A stretch of 20,498 nt of DNA from Comamonadaceae bacterium (GTDB taxonomy: Bacteria > Pseudomonadota > Gammaproteobacteria > Burkholderiales > Burkholderiaceae_C): contig CANGZG010000022.1 in NCBI GenBank assembly GCA_947458415.1, positions 1 through 20,498 of the forward strand. The letters are read 5' to 3'. Below are positions 13,942 to 20,498 of this stretch, in pieces. How positions within the stretch are numbered: position 1 is the first letter of the stretch; every line of letters starts with the position of its first letter. The position numbers and the translations under genes are program-made. Under the pieces are notes generated by a model that was not told the origin of the DNA, did no database searches, and was given only the letters and a program-made list of their open reading frames with translations.

Positions 13942-15381
13942 TCAAACGGTGGCAGTGCTGTCTTCTTCTCGCCTGATGACACGCGTCACAGAGGCATCTG
14001 TTGGGTTTGCGGTTTGAAGCACTGTCTGTGATGTGCGCTGGGTCCGCAACACCTTGCTTTCACCACGACCAATGCCATGGTACTCAATGCCTTTGTCATG
14101 CATGCGCAAAGGGTCAAACAAATTTCTGCCATCAAAAATCACCGGTTGTTTCAGTGATTGTTTGATCAGCTCAAAGTCGGGTGCTTTGAACTGTCGCCAT
14201 TCAGTCATGATGACCAGTACATCTGCATTTTGCAGCGCAGCCTCTTTGGTTCCGCACAATTGCAACAAGGCTTGTTGGCCATAGATGCGCTGGGTTTCTT
14301 CCATGGCGGCTGGGTCATAGGCTTGCACTTTGGCACCTGCATCCCACAACGCCTCCATCAGCACTCTGCTGGGGGCTTCACGCATGTCGTCGGTGTTGGG
14401 TTTGAATGCCAAACCCCACAATGCCACGGTTTTGCCTTTCAAGCCATTGCCAAAGAAAGCGCTCAATTTTTCGAACATGATCTTCTTCTGTGCGGCATTG
14501 CGCGATTGAACCGCGTTCAAAATCATTGGCTCATAACCCATTTGCTCAGCGGTTTTCACCAATGCGCTGACATCTTTTGGAAAGCAACTGCCACCGTAAC
14601 CTGCACCGGCATAAATGAAGTGATAGCCGATTCTTTGGTCACTGCCGATGCCCTGACGCACTGATTCAATGTCTGCACCCACCGCGTCAGCCAAGTTGGC
14701 CATTTCATTCATGAAACTGATGCGTGTCGCCAGCATGCAATTGGCCGCATATTTGGTGAGTTCTGCGCTTTTGACATCCATCACAATGATCTTGTCATGG
14801 TTGCGGTTGAAGGGTTCATAGAGCTCACGCAATGTGTTTTCAGCGCGTTGGCTTTTCGTGCCTATCACGATGCGGTCAGGTCTCTGGCAATCCGCCACGG
14901 CTGCCCCTTCCTTCAAAAACTCAGGGTTCGAAACCACATCAAATTCAACATTCAATCGACGCGCCTGAAGTTGTGCGCAGATAGCCTGCTCTACCTTGTC
15001 GGCTGTACCGACAGGCACGGTTGATTTATTCACCACCACCACGGGTTGGCTGATGTATCCACCGATGGTGTTAGCCACTTTGATGACATGGCTCAAATCT
15101 GCACTGCCGTCTTCGTCCATGGGGGTTCCCACCGCGATGAAAATGACATCTGCATCCTCCATGCCAGCGGTCGCATCTGTTGTGAATGCCATTCTTTTTT
15201 CTGACAAATTGCTTTTGACAATGCTGTCTAAGCCAGGCTCAAAAATACCGACTTCACCTTCATTGAGTTTGCTGATTTTTGACTGGTCTATGTCGATGCA
15301 TGTGACGGAGTGACCAGCATCTGCCAACACGGCACCTTGCACCAAACCCACATAGCCTGTTCCAAACACACATACTTTCAT
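13942..15381 (-). CDS. ugd: UDP-glucose 6-dehydrogenase
   Basis: Enzyme of 479 residues that oxidises UDP-glucose twice with NAD to UDP-glucuronate. It has the N-terminal Rossmann motif FGTGYVGLVQG, the VGTPMDEDG loop, STVPVGTADKV, NPEFLKEGAA and the catalytic C266 in GYGGSCFPKDV, followed by the C-terminal UDP-binding domain (WGLAFKPNTDDMREAPS). About 35 polar residues trail the usual family end. The ATG at 15381 has a strong AGGAG 6 nt upstream; the longer frame is promoter region. Its convergence with a lipid-type glycosyltransferase suggests UDP-glucuronate feeds glucuronosyl lipid as well as surface polysaccharide. A 9 of 14 Pho-like repeat near 15439-15456 on this strand was not convincing. 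Confidence 0.95.
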   Translation of the reverse strand: MKVCVFGTGYVGLVQGAVLADAGHSVTCIDIDQSKISKLNEGEVGIFEPGLDSIVKSNLSEKRMAFTTDATAGMEDADVIFIAVGTPMDEDGSADLSHVIKVANTIGGYISQPVVVVNKSTVPVGTADKVEQAICAQLQARRLNVEFDVVSNPEFLKEGAAVADCQRPDRIVIGTKSQRAENTLRELYEPFNRNHDKIIVMDVKSAELTKYAANCMLATRISFMNEMANLADAVGADIESVRQGIGSDQRIGYHFIYAGAGYGGSCFPKDVSALVKTAEQMGYEPMILNAVQSRNAAQKKIMFEKLSAFFGNGLKGKTVALWGLAFKPNTDDMREAPSRVLMEALWDAGAKVQAYDPAAMEETQRIYGQQALLQLCGTKEAALQNADVLVIMTEWRQFKAPDFELIKQSLKQPVIFDGRNLFDPLRMHDKGIEYHGIGRGESKVLRTQRTSQTVLQTANPTDASVTRVIRREEDSTATV

Positions 15382-15460
15382 GTTGACTCCTGTTTTGCAG
15401 ATGCTATGTTTGAACTGTGACAAATCCTTTATTGATTCATGAACATTTAATGAATGAGAT

Positions 15461-15494
15461 TCGTCATTGACATGACATGTTTTCAGCGCATGAT
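15461..15494 (+). promoter_or_regulatory. Putative Pho box plus -10 upstream of sixA
   Basis: TCGTCAT TGAC ATGACAT (15461-15478) fits the 7-4-7 pattern at 9 of 14 positions (10 if a final T is allowed). CATGAT (15489-15494, 4 of 6) follows after exactly 10 bp. The 140-bp gap is shared with the divergent ugd gene. Because TGACATGACA also reads as TGTCATGTCA on the other strand, the site could act in either direction. Confidence 0.45.
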
Positions 15495-15521
15495 GGATTT
15501 TTGGCAAGGGATTGAGCAGTC

Positions 15522-15986
15522 ATGGATTTGATTTTTTGGCGGCATGCAGAAGCGGTTGAACCAACAGATGGGGAAACTGACAGTGACCGTCCTTTGAGTG
15601 CACGGGGCGAACGACAAGCCTTGCGAATGTCCAAGTGGCTTGAGCGTCAACTACCTGAAAGTGCAAAAATTCTTTGCTGTCCCACCATGCGGGCAGAACA
15701 AACGGTTTACCCATTGGGGCGCAAATACAAATGCCGTGATGAGCTTTCACCCAATGCGTTACCTGCCGATGTGTTGAAGTTGGTTAACTGGCCCAACAAC
15801 AAACAAACCATCCTCTTGGTGTCGCATCAACCGCTGATTGGCCATTTGGTTTGTCAATTACTGGGCATTCACACCCAAGAATTGAGCATCAAAAAATGTT
15901 CAATTTGGTGGTTGCGCAGCAAACTCTCGGCAGACGGACAAATTCAAGTGAATTTGGTCACTGTGCAAACCCCAGACATGCTTTAA
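15522..15986 (+). CDS. sixA: Phosphohistidine phosphatase SixA
   Basis: Small histidine phosphatase of 154 residues, matching SixA in length. The RHG-type motif is LIFWRHAEA (R7, H8); the second core Arg is in CCPTMRAEQT, and the second His is H102 in LLVSHQPLIGHLV. SixA removes phosphate from phosphohistidine proteins; in E. coli its known target is NPr of the nitrogen-related PTS. It is convergent with ppk2 (24-nt gap) and divergent from ugd. A role in phosphate-related signalling here is inferred only from position and the upstream repeat. Confidence 0.9.
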   Translation: MDLIFWRHAEAVEPTDGETDSDRPLSARGERQALRMSKWLERQLPESAKILCCPTMRAEQTVYPLGRKYKCRDELSPNALPADVLKLVNWPNNKQTILLVSHQPLIGHLVCQLLGIHTQELSIKKCSIWWLRSKLSADGQIQVNLVTVQTPDML

Positions 15987-16010
15987 GACGCTGTCAAACC
16001 AAAGCAGCAC

Positions 16011-16922
16011 TCAATATTTTTCAGGCACCATCATTTGCGCTGGCACAGGATGACGTATGTAGTCGGGGTTTCGCACACGGGCTGGCAGTTCAATCTCTTG
16101 GTGTGGGATCTCATGGTAATTGAACTGTGACAGCAAATGGTCAATGCAATTGAGCCGTGCACGTTTTTTGTCAACCGCTTGAACCACCCACCATGGCGCT
16201 TCATGAATGTGCGTGCGTTCGATCATGGTTTCTTTGGCGCGCGTGTAATCTTCCCAGCGGCGGCGACTTTCTAAATCCATGGGGCTGAGTTTCCATTGTT
16301 TCAATGGGTCATGGATGCGACCCAAGAACCGGGCATGCTGCTCGTCGTCCGTGATGGAAAACCAATACTTCAGCAATGTGATGCCGCTTCGCACAAGCAT
16401 TTTTTCAAACTCCGGCACGGTCCGAAAAAATTCTTCGTATTCGTCATCCGTGCAAAAGCCCATGACACGCTCCACACCTGCTCGGTTGTACCAACTGCGG
16501 TCGAACAACACAATTTCGCCTGCAGCAGGTAAATGCGTGACATAACGCTGGAAATACCATTGGGTTCGCTCGCGGTCATTCGGCGCAGGCAGTGCAGTGA
16601 CACGACAAACCCGTGGGTTCAAACGTTGCGTGATGCGTTTGATGACGCCGCCCTTGCCTGCTGCATCTCGTCCCTCAAACAAAATCACGACTTTTTGTTT
16701 GCTTGCCACGACCCAGTCTTGCAGTTTGACGAGTTCACCTTGCAATCGCAACAACTCTCGAAAATACAAAGCCCTGGCTCTTTTTTCTTCATCACTGGCA
16801 TGAACACTGTTTTCATTCACACCGTCATCGATGGTCAGTTCCAGTTCTTCGTCAATCGAGTCAAGCAAATCCTCTCGAATTTTCTTTAACTGCAAAGCAT
16901 CAAGTTGATTGTTTTTTTCCAT
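16011..16922 (-). CDS. ppk2: Polyphosphate kinase 2 (PPK2)
   Basis: P-loop kinase of 303 residues, the single-domain PPK2 size. Walker A is FEGRDAAGKGG (to K90), Walker B is VLFDRSWYNRAGVERVMGF (D141), and the lid region contains DPLKQWKLSPMDLESRRRWEDYTRAK. PPK2 enzymes mostly run toward nucleotide synthesis, phosphorylating (d)NDP or NMP with polyphosphate; class and preferred nucleotide cannot be set by eye. The ATG at 16922 has AAGGA about 8 nt upstream and lies 25 nt after the phosphodiesterase stop, so it should be the last gene of the arsC operon. Tapping polyphosphate fits a phosphate-starvation operon. Confidence 0.93.
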   Translation of the reverse strand: MEKNNQLDALQLKKIREDLLDSIDEELELTIDDGVNENSVHASDEEKRARALYFRELLRLQGELVKLQDWVVASKQKVVILFEGRDAAGKGGVIKRITQRLNPRVCRVTALPAPNDRERTQWYFQRYVTHLPAAGEIVLFDRSWYNRAGVERVMGFCTDDEYEEFFRTVPEFEKMLVRSGITLLKYWFSITDDEQHARFLGRIHDPLKQWKLSPMDLESRRRWEDYTRAKETMIERTHIHEAPWWVVQAVDKKRARLNCIDHLLSQFNYHEIPHQEIELPARVRNPDYIRHPVPAQMMVPEKY

Positions 16923-16947
16923 GAAGCTGTTCCTTGGTGGACTGTCG

Positions 16948-18153
16948 TCAATCCAAACCCATGCAATTGGCGTAAAAAGTGACGGTGGCAGGCCAATCTG
17001 AAAAGATGCCGCGTATGCCAACCTGTTTGGCCAAAACATCCAACACCTTCAAGATATCGCCTTCATTTTGAATGACCGGGGTGACTGATTGAAAGTACCA
17101 CCCTCCTTTGCCAGTTGCCATGATTCCAGAGCGTTCAAGCGACCAAGTCATGATGTCTAAACCCGCCGTTTTGATGTTCTTGGCATGTGCCGAGGGCACG
17201 ATGGTTTGGTTGTCTAATGCCAACAACGCAAACAATGGCGGTGCCACTATGTTCACGCCTTTTGCTTTTAACTTGTGCAAGTCTTCGAGCGATGAAAGCT
17301 CTTTGACAGAAACCGCAGCATCCAAAAAAACCGCCTGCTTTGCAAACGCTGGTTCATTGTTTAACCAATAAAGAATGTCTGCCTCATGAAAAGATTGAGG
17401 GAACACGTCACTGGGTTTGATGCCGGCCGATTTGTACTCATCCAACAATTTCTGTGCGAATTGCTGCTGGCTGAAACCCTGAAACGGCATGGCCACTGCC
17501 GGTTGCTTGAGTTCGGGAGTCATCTTCACGCCCAAGCGCTGGAACAATTCGATGCTGTCTTTGTGGCTCATCAATGTGCCGCTGTCAGGGCCTGCATAAA
17601 GATCTGTTCGCCATGACGGTGTGCCTGCGACATACTCCTGCACCGAAATCGCTTTGGGATTGAACCCATCCATCTTGCCGCGCAAAGATTTGAATTCAGC
17701 CAAGCTGATGTCAGTGGTTCTGCACTCGGCAGAGGCGGGTGTTTGAGTCACCGGGTCGTATGGTTGAAATGGCTTGCTGCACTTGGCAGCCAAGGGCGTG
17801 AGCAATATATTGGTGGTCTGGTGCAAATCGTTTTGCGCATGGCGACAGACCAATTCTTTGTCTTTCGTGAATGTCACATCGCATTCAATCACGCCTGCGC
17901 CCATTCTGGCTGCAGCTTCATAGGACTCCAACGTGTGCTCTGGAAACATCAGGGGGGCACCACGGTGACCCATTGAAAATTCGGATTTTTTGAACGGACC
18001 ACGGCTGCATTGCTGTAATTGCCGCTTCAATGGCGAAGGCTGCAACTGAGAAACCAGAAAAAAAGGTCGTGGCCCCAGTTGAACAAACCCTTCAGTGGCA
18101 AGCGCATGGCTTGTCACCAGCATCAGCAAGAATGAACATGTGAGTTTCAACAT
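16948..18153 (-). CDS. Secreted glycerophosphodiester phosphodiesterase (GlpQ-like)
   Basis: Protein of 401 residues with a signal peptide (MLKLTCSFLLMLVTSHALA, cleavage near 19), so periplasmic or exported. The GDPD barrel starts at MGHRGAPLMFPEHTLESY (H63, R64, E72), with E90 and D92 in GVIECDV and H105 in CRHAQ. GDPD enzymes split glycerophosphodiesters from deacylated phospholipids into glycerol 3-phosphate and an alcohol, or act on teichoic-type polymers. The family is classically phosphate- or glycerol-regulated. The ATG at 18153 is chosen for the signal peptide; it overlaps the end of the cupin gene by 7 nt. About 50 residues between signal peptide and barrel have no recognised domain, and several loops are longer than in E. 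coli GlpQ (358 residues). Confidence 0.9.
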   Translation of the reverse strand: MLKLTCSFLLMLVTSHALATEGFVQLGPRPFFLVSQLQPSPLKRQLQQCSRGPFKKSEFSMGHRGAPLMFPEHTLESYEAAARMGAGVIECDVTFTKDKELVCRHAQNDLHQTTNILLTPLAAKCSKPFQPYDPVTQTPASAECRTTDISLAEFKSLRGKMDGFNPKAISVQEYVAGTPSWRTDLYAGPDSGTLMSHKDSIELFQRLGVKMTPELKQPAVAMPFQGFSQQQFAQKLLDEYKSAGIKPSDVFPQSFHEADILYWLNNEPAFAKQAVFLDAAVSVKELSSLEDLHKLKAKGVNIVAPPLFALLALDNQTIVPSAHAKNIKTAGLDIMTWSLERSGIMATGKGGWYFQSVTPVIQNEGDILKVLDVLAKQVGIRGIFSDWPATVTFYANCMGLD

Positions 18154-18449
18154 GTGGCTTTGGCACTGTGTTTGAATGCGAACAAATATTGGGCCCCGTT
18201 TGAACCACATTGGATTTCAAAACCCTGGTGGCCATCTATGAAAAAAATCTCGTGCTTTGAGTATGTTTTGAGTTCATGCCCGGTCACGAGCTTTAGCTCT
18301 CCATCCAATATGTAGCCAAAGATTTTTTGATTGCCAGACGGTCTTTTGATGGTTTCGTTGGGCGCCAATGTGGTCAGCATGGGCGACACAAACCCTTGCT
18401 GATACAGTGAATTTTTGAACACGTCCATTGAGTTGGGCGTCGTCTCCAT
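18147..18449 (-). CDS. Small cupin-like protein, function unknown
   Basis: Protein of 100 residues. GYILDGELKLVTG followed by YSKHEIFFIDGHQGFEIQC and YLFAFKH gives the strand pattern of a single cupin barrel, but the usual metal-binding His/Glu set is not evident, so it may bind a ligand without metal. There is no signal peptide or membrane helix. The ATG at 18449 (METTPNS) is chosen because AGGA stands 8 nt upstream; a longer TTG start at 18500 would overlap cdh. It lies between cdh and the phosphodiesterase in the same operon, overlapping the latter by 7 nt. I do not recognise a characterised relative. Confidence 0.65.
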   Translation of the reverse strand: METTPNSMDVFKNSLYQQGFVSPMLTTLAPNETIKRPSGNQKIFGYILDGELKLVTGHELKTYSKHEIFFIDGHQGFEIQCGSNGAQYLFAFKHSAKATC

Positions 18450-18487
18450 GTGCAAATCCTGTTGAAGTTGGGTGCCAGCCACCCGGT

Positions 18488-19174
18488 TCAAGGCCAGCAA
18501 TGGGCTTGGGTGTACAAAGCCTCTGGACTGTCTTTGGTCAATACCAGCACGTAGCCAGCTTGCGGGTCAGCCATGACGAGCAAGCCGTACTCTTTGAGTT
18601 GGTGTTTGAGCGCTGATTCAGAAGCCACAGCCCACACATTAGTCAAATTTTGTGTACGTACTGTGACATCGTTCAAACTGCGGGCATTCACGCCAGGCTT
18701 TAACCTGACCAAGTGAACATGCAACTGATTTTGAGACCGCCTTGATGGGGGATTGACTGCAAGTGCAATCTCATTCGTGTCTATGCTCTGGCGGGCAATG
18801 TCCCAAGCAAATTGCCATATTGCCTCTGTTCGGTTAGGGTCTTCAATGCCTGTGACGCGCGCTTTGGGCAACACCAACCCATGCACAAACTGCTTTGGGC
18901 AACCGCACATTTTGATGTCACGCATGGCGACAAATTCGGATGTCTGCGCCCAAATTTCACTGGTGGCTCTGCATGTGTTGTGGTTGACGCACATGGCTTG
19001 CCTTTGCGGCGCAAGACATTTTTCGCAATACCCTGGTTTTTGTGTGTTCGTGCATTCTTCAACGATGTGCAGCAGCATGTCGCTCCTGGCCACTTCAAGC
19101 GCTTTTGCGCTTTGAATGGACGCTGCGAGCACCAGCAAAGTCAACCACAGTGGCTTTAGAAATTTCATGCCCAT
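18488..19174 (-). CDS. cdh: CDP-diacylglycerol diphosphatase (Cdh family)
   Basis: Protein of about 228 residues with an N-terminal signal or anchor sequence (KFLKPLWLTLLVLAASIQSAKA). ARVTGIEDPN, IALAVNPPSRRSQNQLHVHLVRLKPGV and YVLVLTKDS match E. coli Cdh (251 residues), where the HIT-like 'QN-H-H' core cleaves CDP-diacylglycerol to phosphatidate and CMP; H152 and H154 are the likely catalytic pair. Unlike E. coli Cdh as I recall it, residues 41-92 contain seven Cys (41, 50, 53, 62, 68, 90, 92), suggesting disulfides or a metal site outside the cytoplasm. Starts at 19174 (MGMKF) or 19168 (MKF) are both possible. It begins 4 nt after the MIP channel stop, so it is part of the arsC operon. Confidence 0.85.
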   Translation of the reverse strand: MGMKFLKPLWLTLLVLAASIQSAKALEVARSDMLLHIVEECTNTQKPGYCEKCLAPQRQAMCVNHNTCRATSEIWAQTSEFVAMRDIKMCGCPKQFVHGLVLPKARVTGIEDPNRTEAIWQFAWDIARQSIDTNEIALAVNPPSRRSQNQLHVHLVRLKPGVNARSLNDVTVRTQNLTNVWAVASESALKHQLKEYGLLVMADPQAGYVLVLTKDSPEALYTQAHCWP

Positions 19175-19178
19175 GTAT

Positions 19179-19832
19179 TCAAGTCCATTTGTGTTTTTGC
19201 ACAAACCGAAAAATGACCACTGTCAACACAAGCCCCGCAACTTCCGCTGCCACGAACCCCAAGGCGTGTTCAGGCGCGATCCCCGCGAATGAGTGGCTCA
19301 TCATCCTGCCAAACACAGCTGCAGGGTTTGCAAACGACGTGCTTGCTGTGAACCAATAGGCTGCTCCAATGTAAGAAGCCACCAAACTGGCCGCTTTGTG
19401 CGCGGGTGAAAGCAGGATCACGCCCAACAAACCTGAGGTCGCCACGGCCTCGGCGAGCCATTGGCCTGGGCCAGTTCGAATTTTGTCTGACCATTGAAAA
19501 ATGTCCAAACCAAACATGGCATGCGCCAGCCAAGCCCCGCATGCTGCACCGGCTAACTGAGCCAACACATATGCCATTGACAGCGCCACAGGCCATTGGT
19601 CTTTCCAAGCCACCAAACAAGTCACGCATGGATTGAAATGTGCGCCGCTCACAGGCCCCAATGTTTCAATTAACACATACAGGGCAAACACGGTGGCGAG
19701 GGTATTGCCTAAAAGTGCAACCCCAGCATTGCCTTGCGACAACTGCTCGGCCATGATGCCCGAGCCGATGACCACGCACAGCAACAGCATGCTGCCTACC
19801 CATTCAGCCAGCACGCGTTGCCAGGTTTTCAC
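19179..19832 (-). CDS. MIP-family channel (aquaglyceroporin, AqpS-like)
   Basis: Membrane channel of 217 residues with six predicted helices and two half-helix loops. The first loop reads GAHFNPCVT (N67-P68-C69), so the normal NPA is NPC; the second is FANPAAVFGR (N169-P170-A171, R176 of the selectivity filter). The GTG start at 19832 overlaps the arsC stop by 4 nt (GTGA), so the two are coupled. In Sinorhizobium meliloti an arsC-linked MIP channel (AqpS) lets arsenite leave the cell in place of an ArsB pump, and this pair matches that layout. Glycerol import is the alternative, given the glycerophosphodiesterase in the same operon. Confidence 0.88.
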   Translation of the reverse strand: MKTWQRVLAEWVGSMLLLCVVIGSGIMAEQLSQGNAGVALLGNTLATVFALYVLIETLGPVSGAHFNPCVTCLVAWKDQWPVALSMAYVLAQLAGAACGAWLAHAMFGLDIFQWSDKIRTGPGQWLAEAVATSGLLGVILLSPAHKAASLVASYIGAAYWFTASTSFANPAAVFGRMMSHSFAGIAPEHALGFVAAEVAGLVLTVVIFRFVQKHKWT

Positions 19833-20332
19833 TGCGACGCCAGTCCTCTGGCGGTTTTTTCCAAAGCCAATTTTTCCAAACTGGCTGCAGGCAAACTGAC
19901 AAACAGTTCTAAACGTCGGCGGATCATGTGCAAGGTTTTGAGAAAGGCGATGCGCTTTTCGTCTTGCGATCCATCACCCTGCGAGGGGTCGGCATAACCC
20001 CAGTGCGCGGTCGCAGGTTGTCCGGGCCAATAGGGGCAGACTTCCCCGGCAGCGTTGTCACAGACGGTGATCACCAAATCCATGTGGGGTGCATCAGGGG
20101 CTGCAAACACATCCCAACTTTTGCTGTGCAAACCTTCTGTGGAAATGCCTTCTTTTTCCAACACCTCTAACGCCAACGGGTTGGGTTGCTGGTTTTCACG
20201 CGGACTGCTGCCCGCAGAAAACGCTTTGAATCGGCCTTGTCCCAAGTGGTTCAACAAAGCTTCTGCCAATATGCTGCGGGCAGAATTGTGCGTGCATAAA
20301 AACAGCACATTCAGTGGATGTGGTTGATTCAT
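19829..20332 (-). CDS. arsC: Arsenate reductase, low-molecular-weight phosphatase fold
   Basis: Protein of 167 residues of the thioredoxin-type ArsC family. The phosphate-loop signature is LCTHNSARS (C13-x5-R19), and the resolving cysteines are C91 and C99 in TVCDNAAGEVCPYWPG. It reduces arsenate to arsenite at the expense of thioredoxin. About 30 extra residues at the C-terminus follow the usual family end. The ATG at 20332 has a strong AGGAG 7 nt upstream. It is the first gene of a minus-strand operon with the MIP channel, cdh, cupin, phosphodiesterase and ppk2. No arsR is seen; its promoter instead carries two Pho-box-like repeats. Confidence 0.92.
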   Translation of the reverse strand: MNQPHPLNVLFLCTHNSARSILAEALLNHLGQGRFKAFSAGSSPRENQQPNPLALEVLEKEGISTEGLHSKSWDVFAAPDAPHMDLVITVCDNAAGEVCPYWPGQPATAHWGYADPSQGDGSQDEKRIAFLKTLHMIRRRLELFVSLPAASLEKLALEKTARGLASQ

Positions 20333-20355
20333 TTGTCTGCTCCTGTCATTCCGGC

Positions 20356-20409
20356 AGTCTAAGTGGGTTTGATGACACTTGGATGACTGATGTGTCAGTG
20401 TCGTGTCAA
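20356..20409 (-). promoter_or_regulatory. Tandem Pho boxes plus -10 of the arsC operon
   Basis: On the minus strand the proximal site CAGTCAT CCAA GTGTCAT (20389-20372) matches CTGTCAT N4 CTGTCAT at 12 of 14 positions. After exactly 10 bp comes TAGACT (20361-20356, 4 of 6 to TATAAT), the E. coli phoA geometry. A distal site, TTGACAC GACA CTGACAC (20409-20392, 11 of 14), lies 2 bp upstream of it. This is the best Pho-box candidate in the window. The distal box overlaps the stop codon of the upstream gene. Confidence 0.75.
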
Positions 20410-20498
20410 GCCCTCACAATCGGTTCGCCATTGGCATATTTGCCATGAAAGCGAAACCAATCTTCAGCCGACATTGCATCTGGCACCACCTTTTTGAA
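20406..20498 (-). CDS. C-terminal 30 residues of an unrecognised protein (5' part outside window)
   Basis: On the minus strand the frame is open from the window edge to a TGA at 20406, reading FKKVVPDAMSAEDWFRFHGK and then YANGEPIVRA. The composition looks like real protein and the gene orientation matches the arsC operon, but the fragment is too short for me to name a family. A 73-bp gap containing the Pho-like promoter separates it from arsC. Confidence 0.5.
   Translation of the reverse strand, partial: FKKVVPDAMSAEDWFRFHGKYANGEPIVRA

Noticed and set aside
15382..15460. Pho box for ugd on the minus strand
   Set aside because: The best repeat (CATTCAT TAAA TGTTCAT) reaches only 9 of 14 and has no acceptable -10 at the expected spacing.

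Overview
The window looks like a chromosomal segment of a betaproteobacterium, probably Burkholderiales and perhaps a freshwater Comamonadaceae-type lineage. That placement rests on protein style (FCD-type GntR regulator, FixJ/NarL-type two-component pair, TonB receptor) and moderate GC; no marker gene fixes it. Genes are dense, no gap without a gene exceeds about 190 bp, and I see no rRNA, tRNA, CRISPR array or insertion sequence.

Region A (1-2066) holds the C-terminal end of a TonB-dependent receptor with its terminator, then a minus-strand sensor kinase/response regulator pair. These two form one tight operon with an acyl-CoA synthetase (to 3650). Region B (2067-6267) is a divergent pair, the acyl-CoA synthetase and a thiamine-diphosphate enzyme followed by an FCD-type GntR repressor. 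A perfect 20-bp palindrome lies between the divergent starts. Region C (6276-7067) is a glyoxalase II-type hydrolase.

Region D (7068-20405) is the striking part. Most genes here act on membrane lipids or on phosphate: a PlcP-type phospholipase C (easily misannotated as LpxH), the lysophospholipid flippase LplT, phosphatidylserine decarboxylase, a membrane-anchored class III aminotransferase, an Mpo1-like membrane protein, a GT4 lipid-type glycosyltransferase, UDP-glucose dehydrogenase and SixA. They are followed by a six-gene minus-strand operon: arsC, MIP channel, CDP-diacylglycerol diphosphatase, small cupin, secreted glycerophosphodiester phosphodiesterase and PPK2. Pho-box-like 7-4-7 direct repeats lie in the promoter regions. 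The plcP and arsC sites also place a -10-like hexamer 10 bp downstream, as in E. coli phoA.

My reading is a phosphate-starvation lipid-remodelling island. PlcP would strip phosphate head groups, Ugd would supply UDP-glucuronate, and the glycosyltransferase would cap diacylglycerol with sugar. Cdh and the phosphodiesterase would salvage phosphate, PPK2 would spend polyphosphate, and ArsC would protect against arsenate entering by phosphate uptake. The psd/aminotransferase/Mpo1-like core does not match any pathway I know and may modify an undescribed lipid. The window ends in the C-terminus of an unrecognised minus-strand gene.
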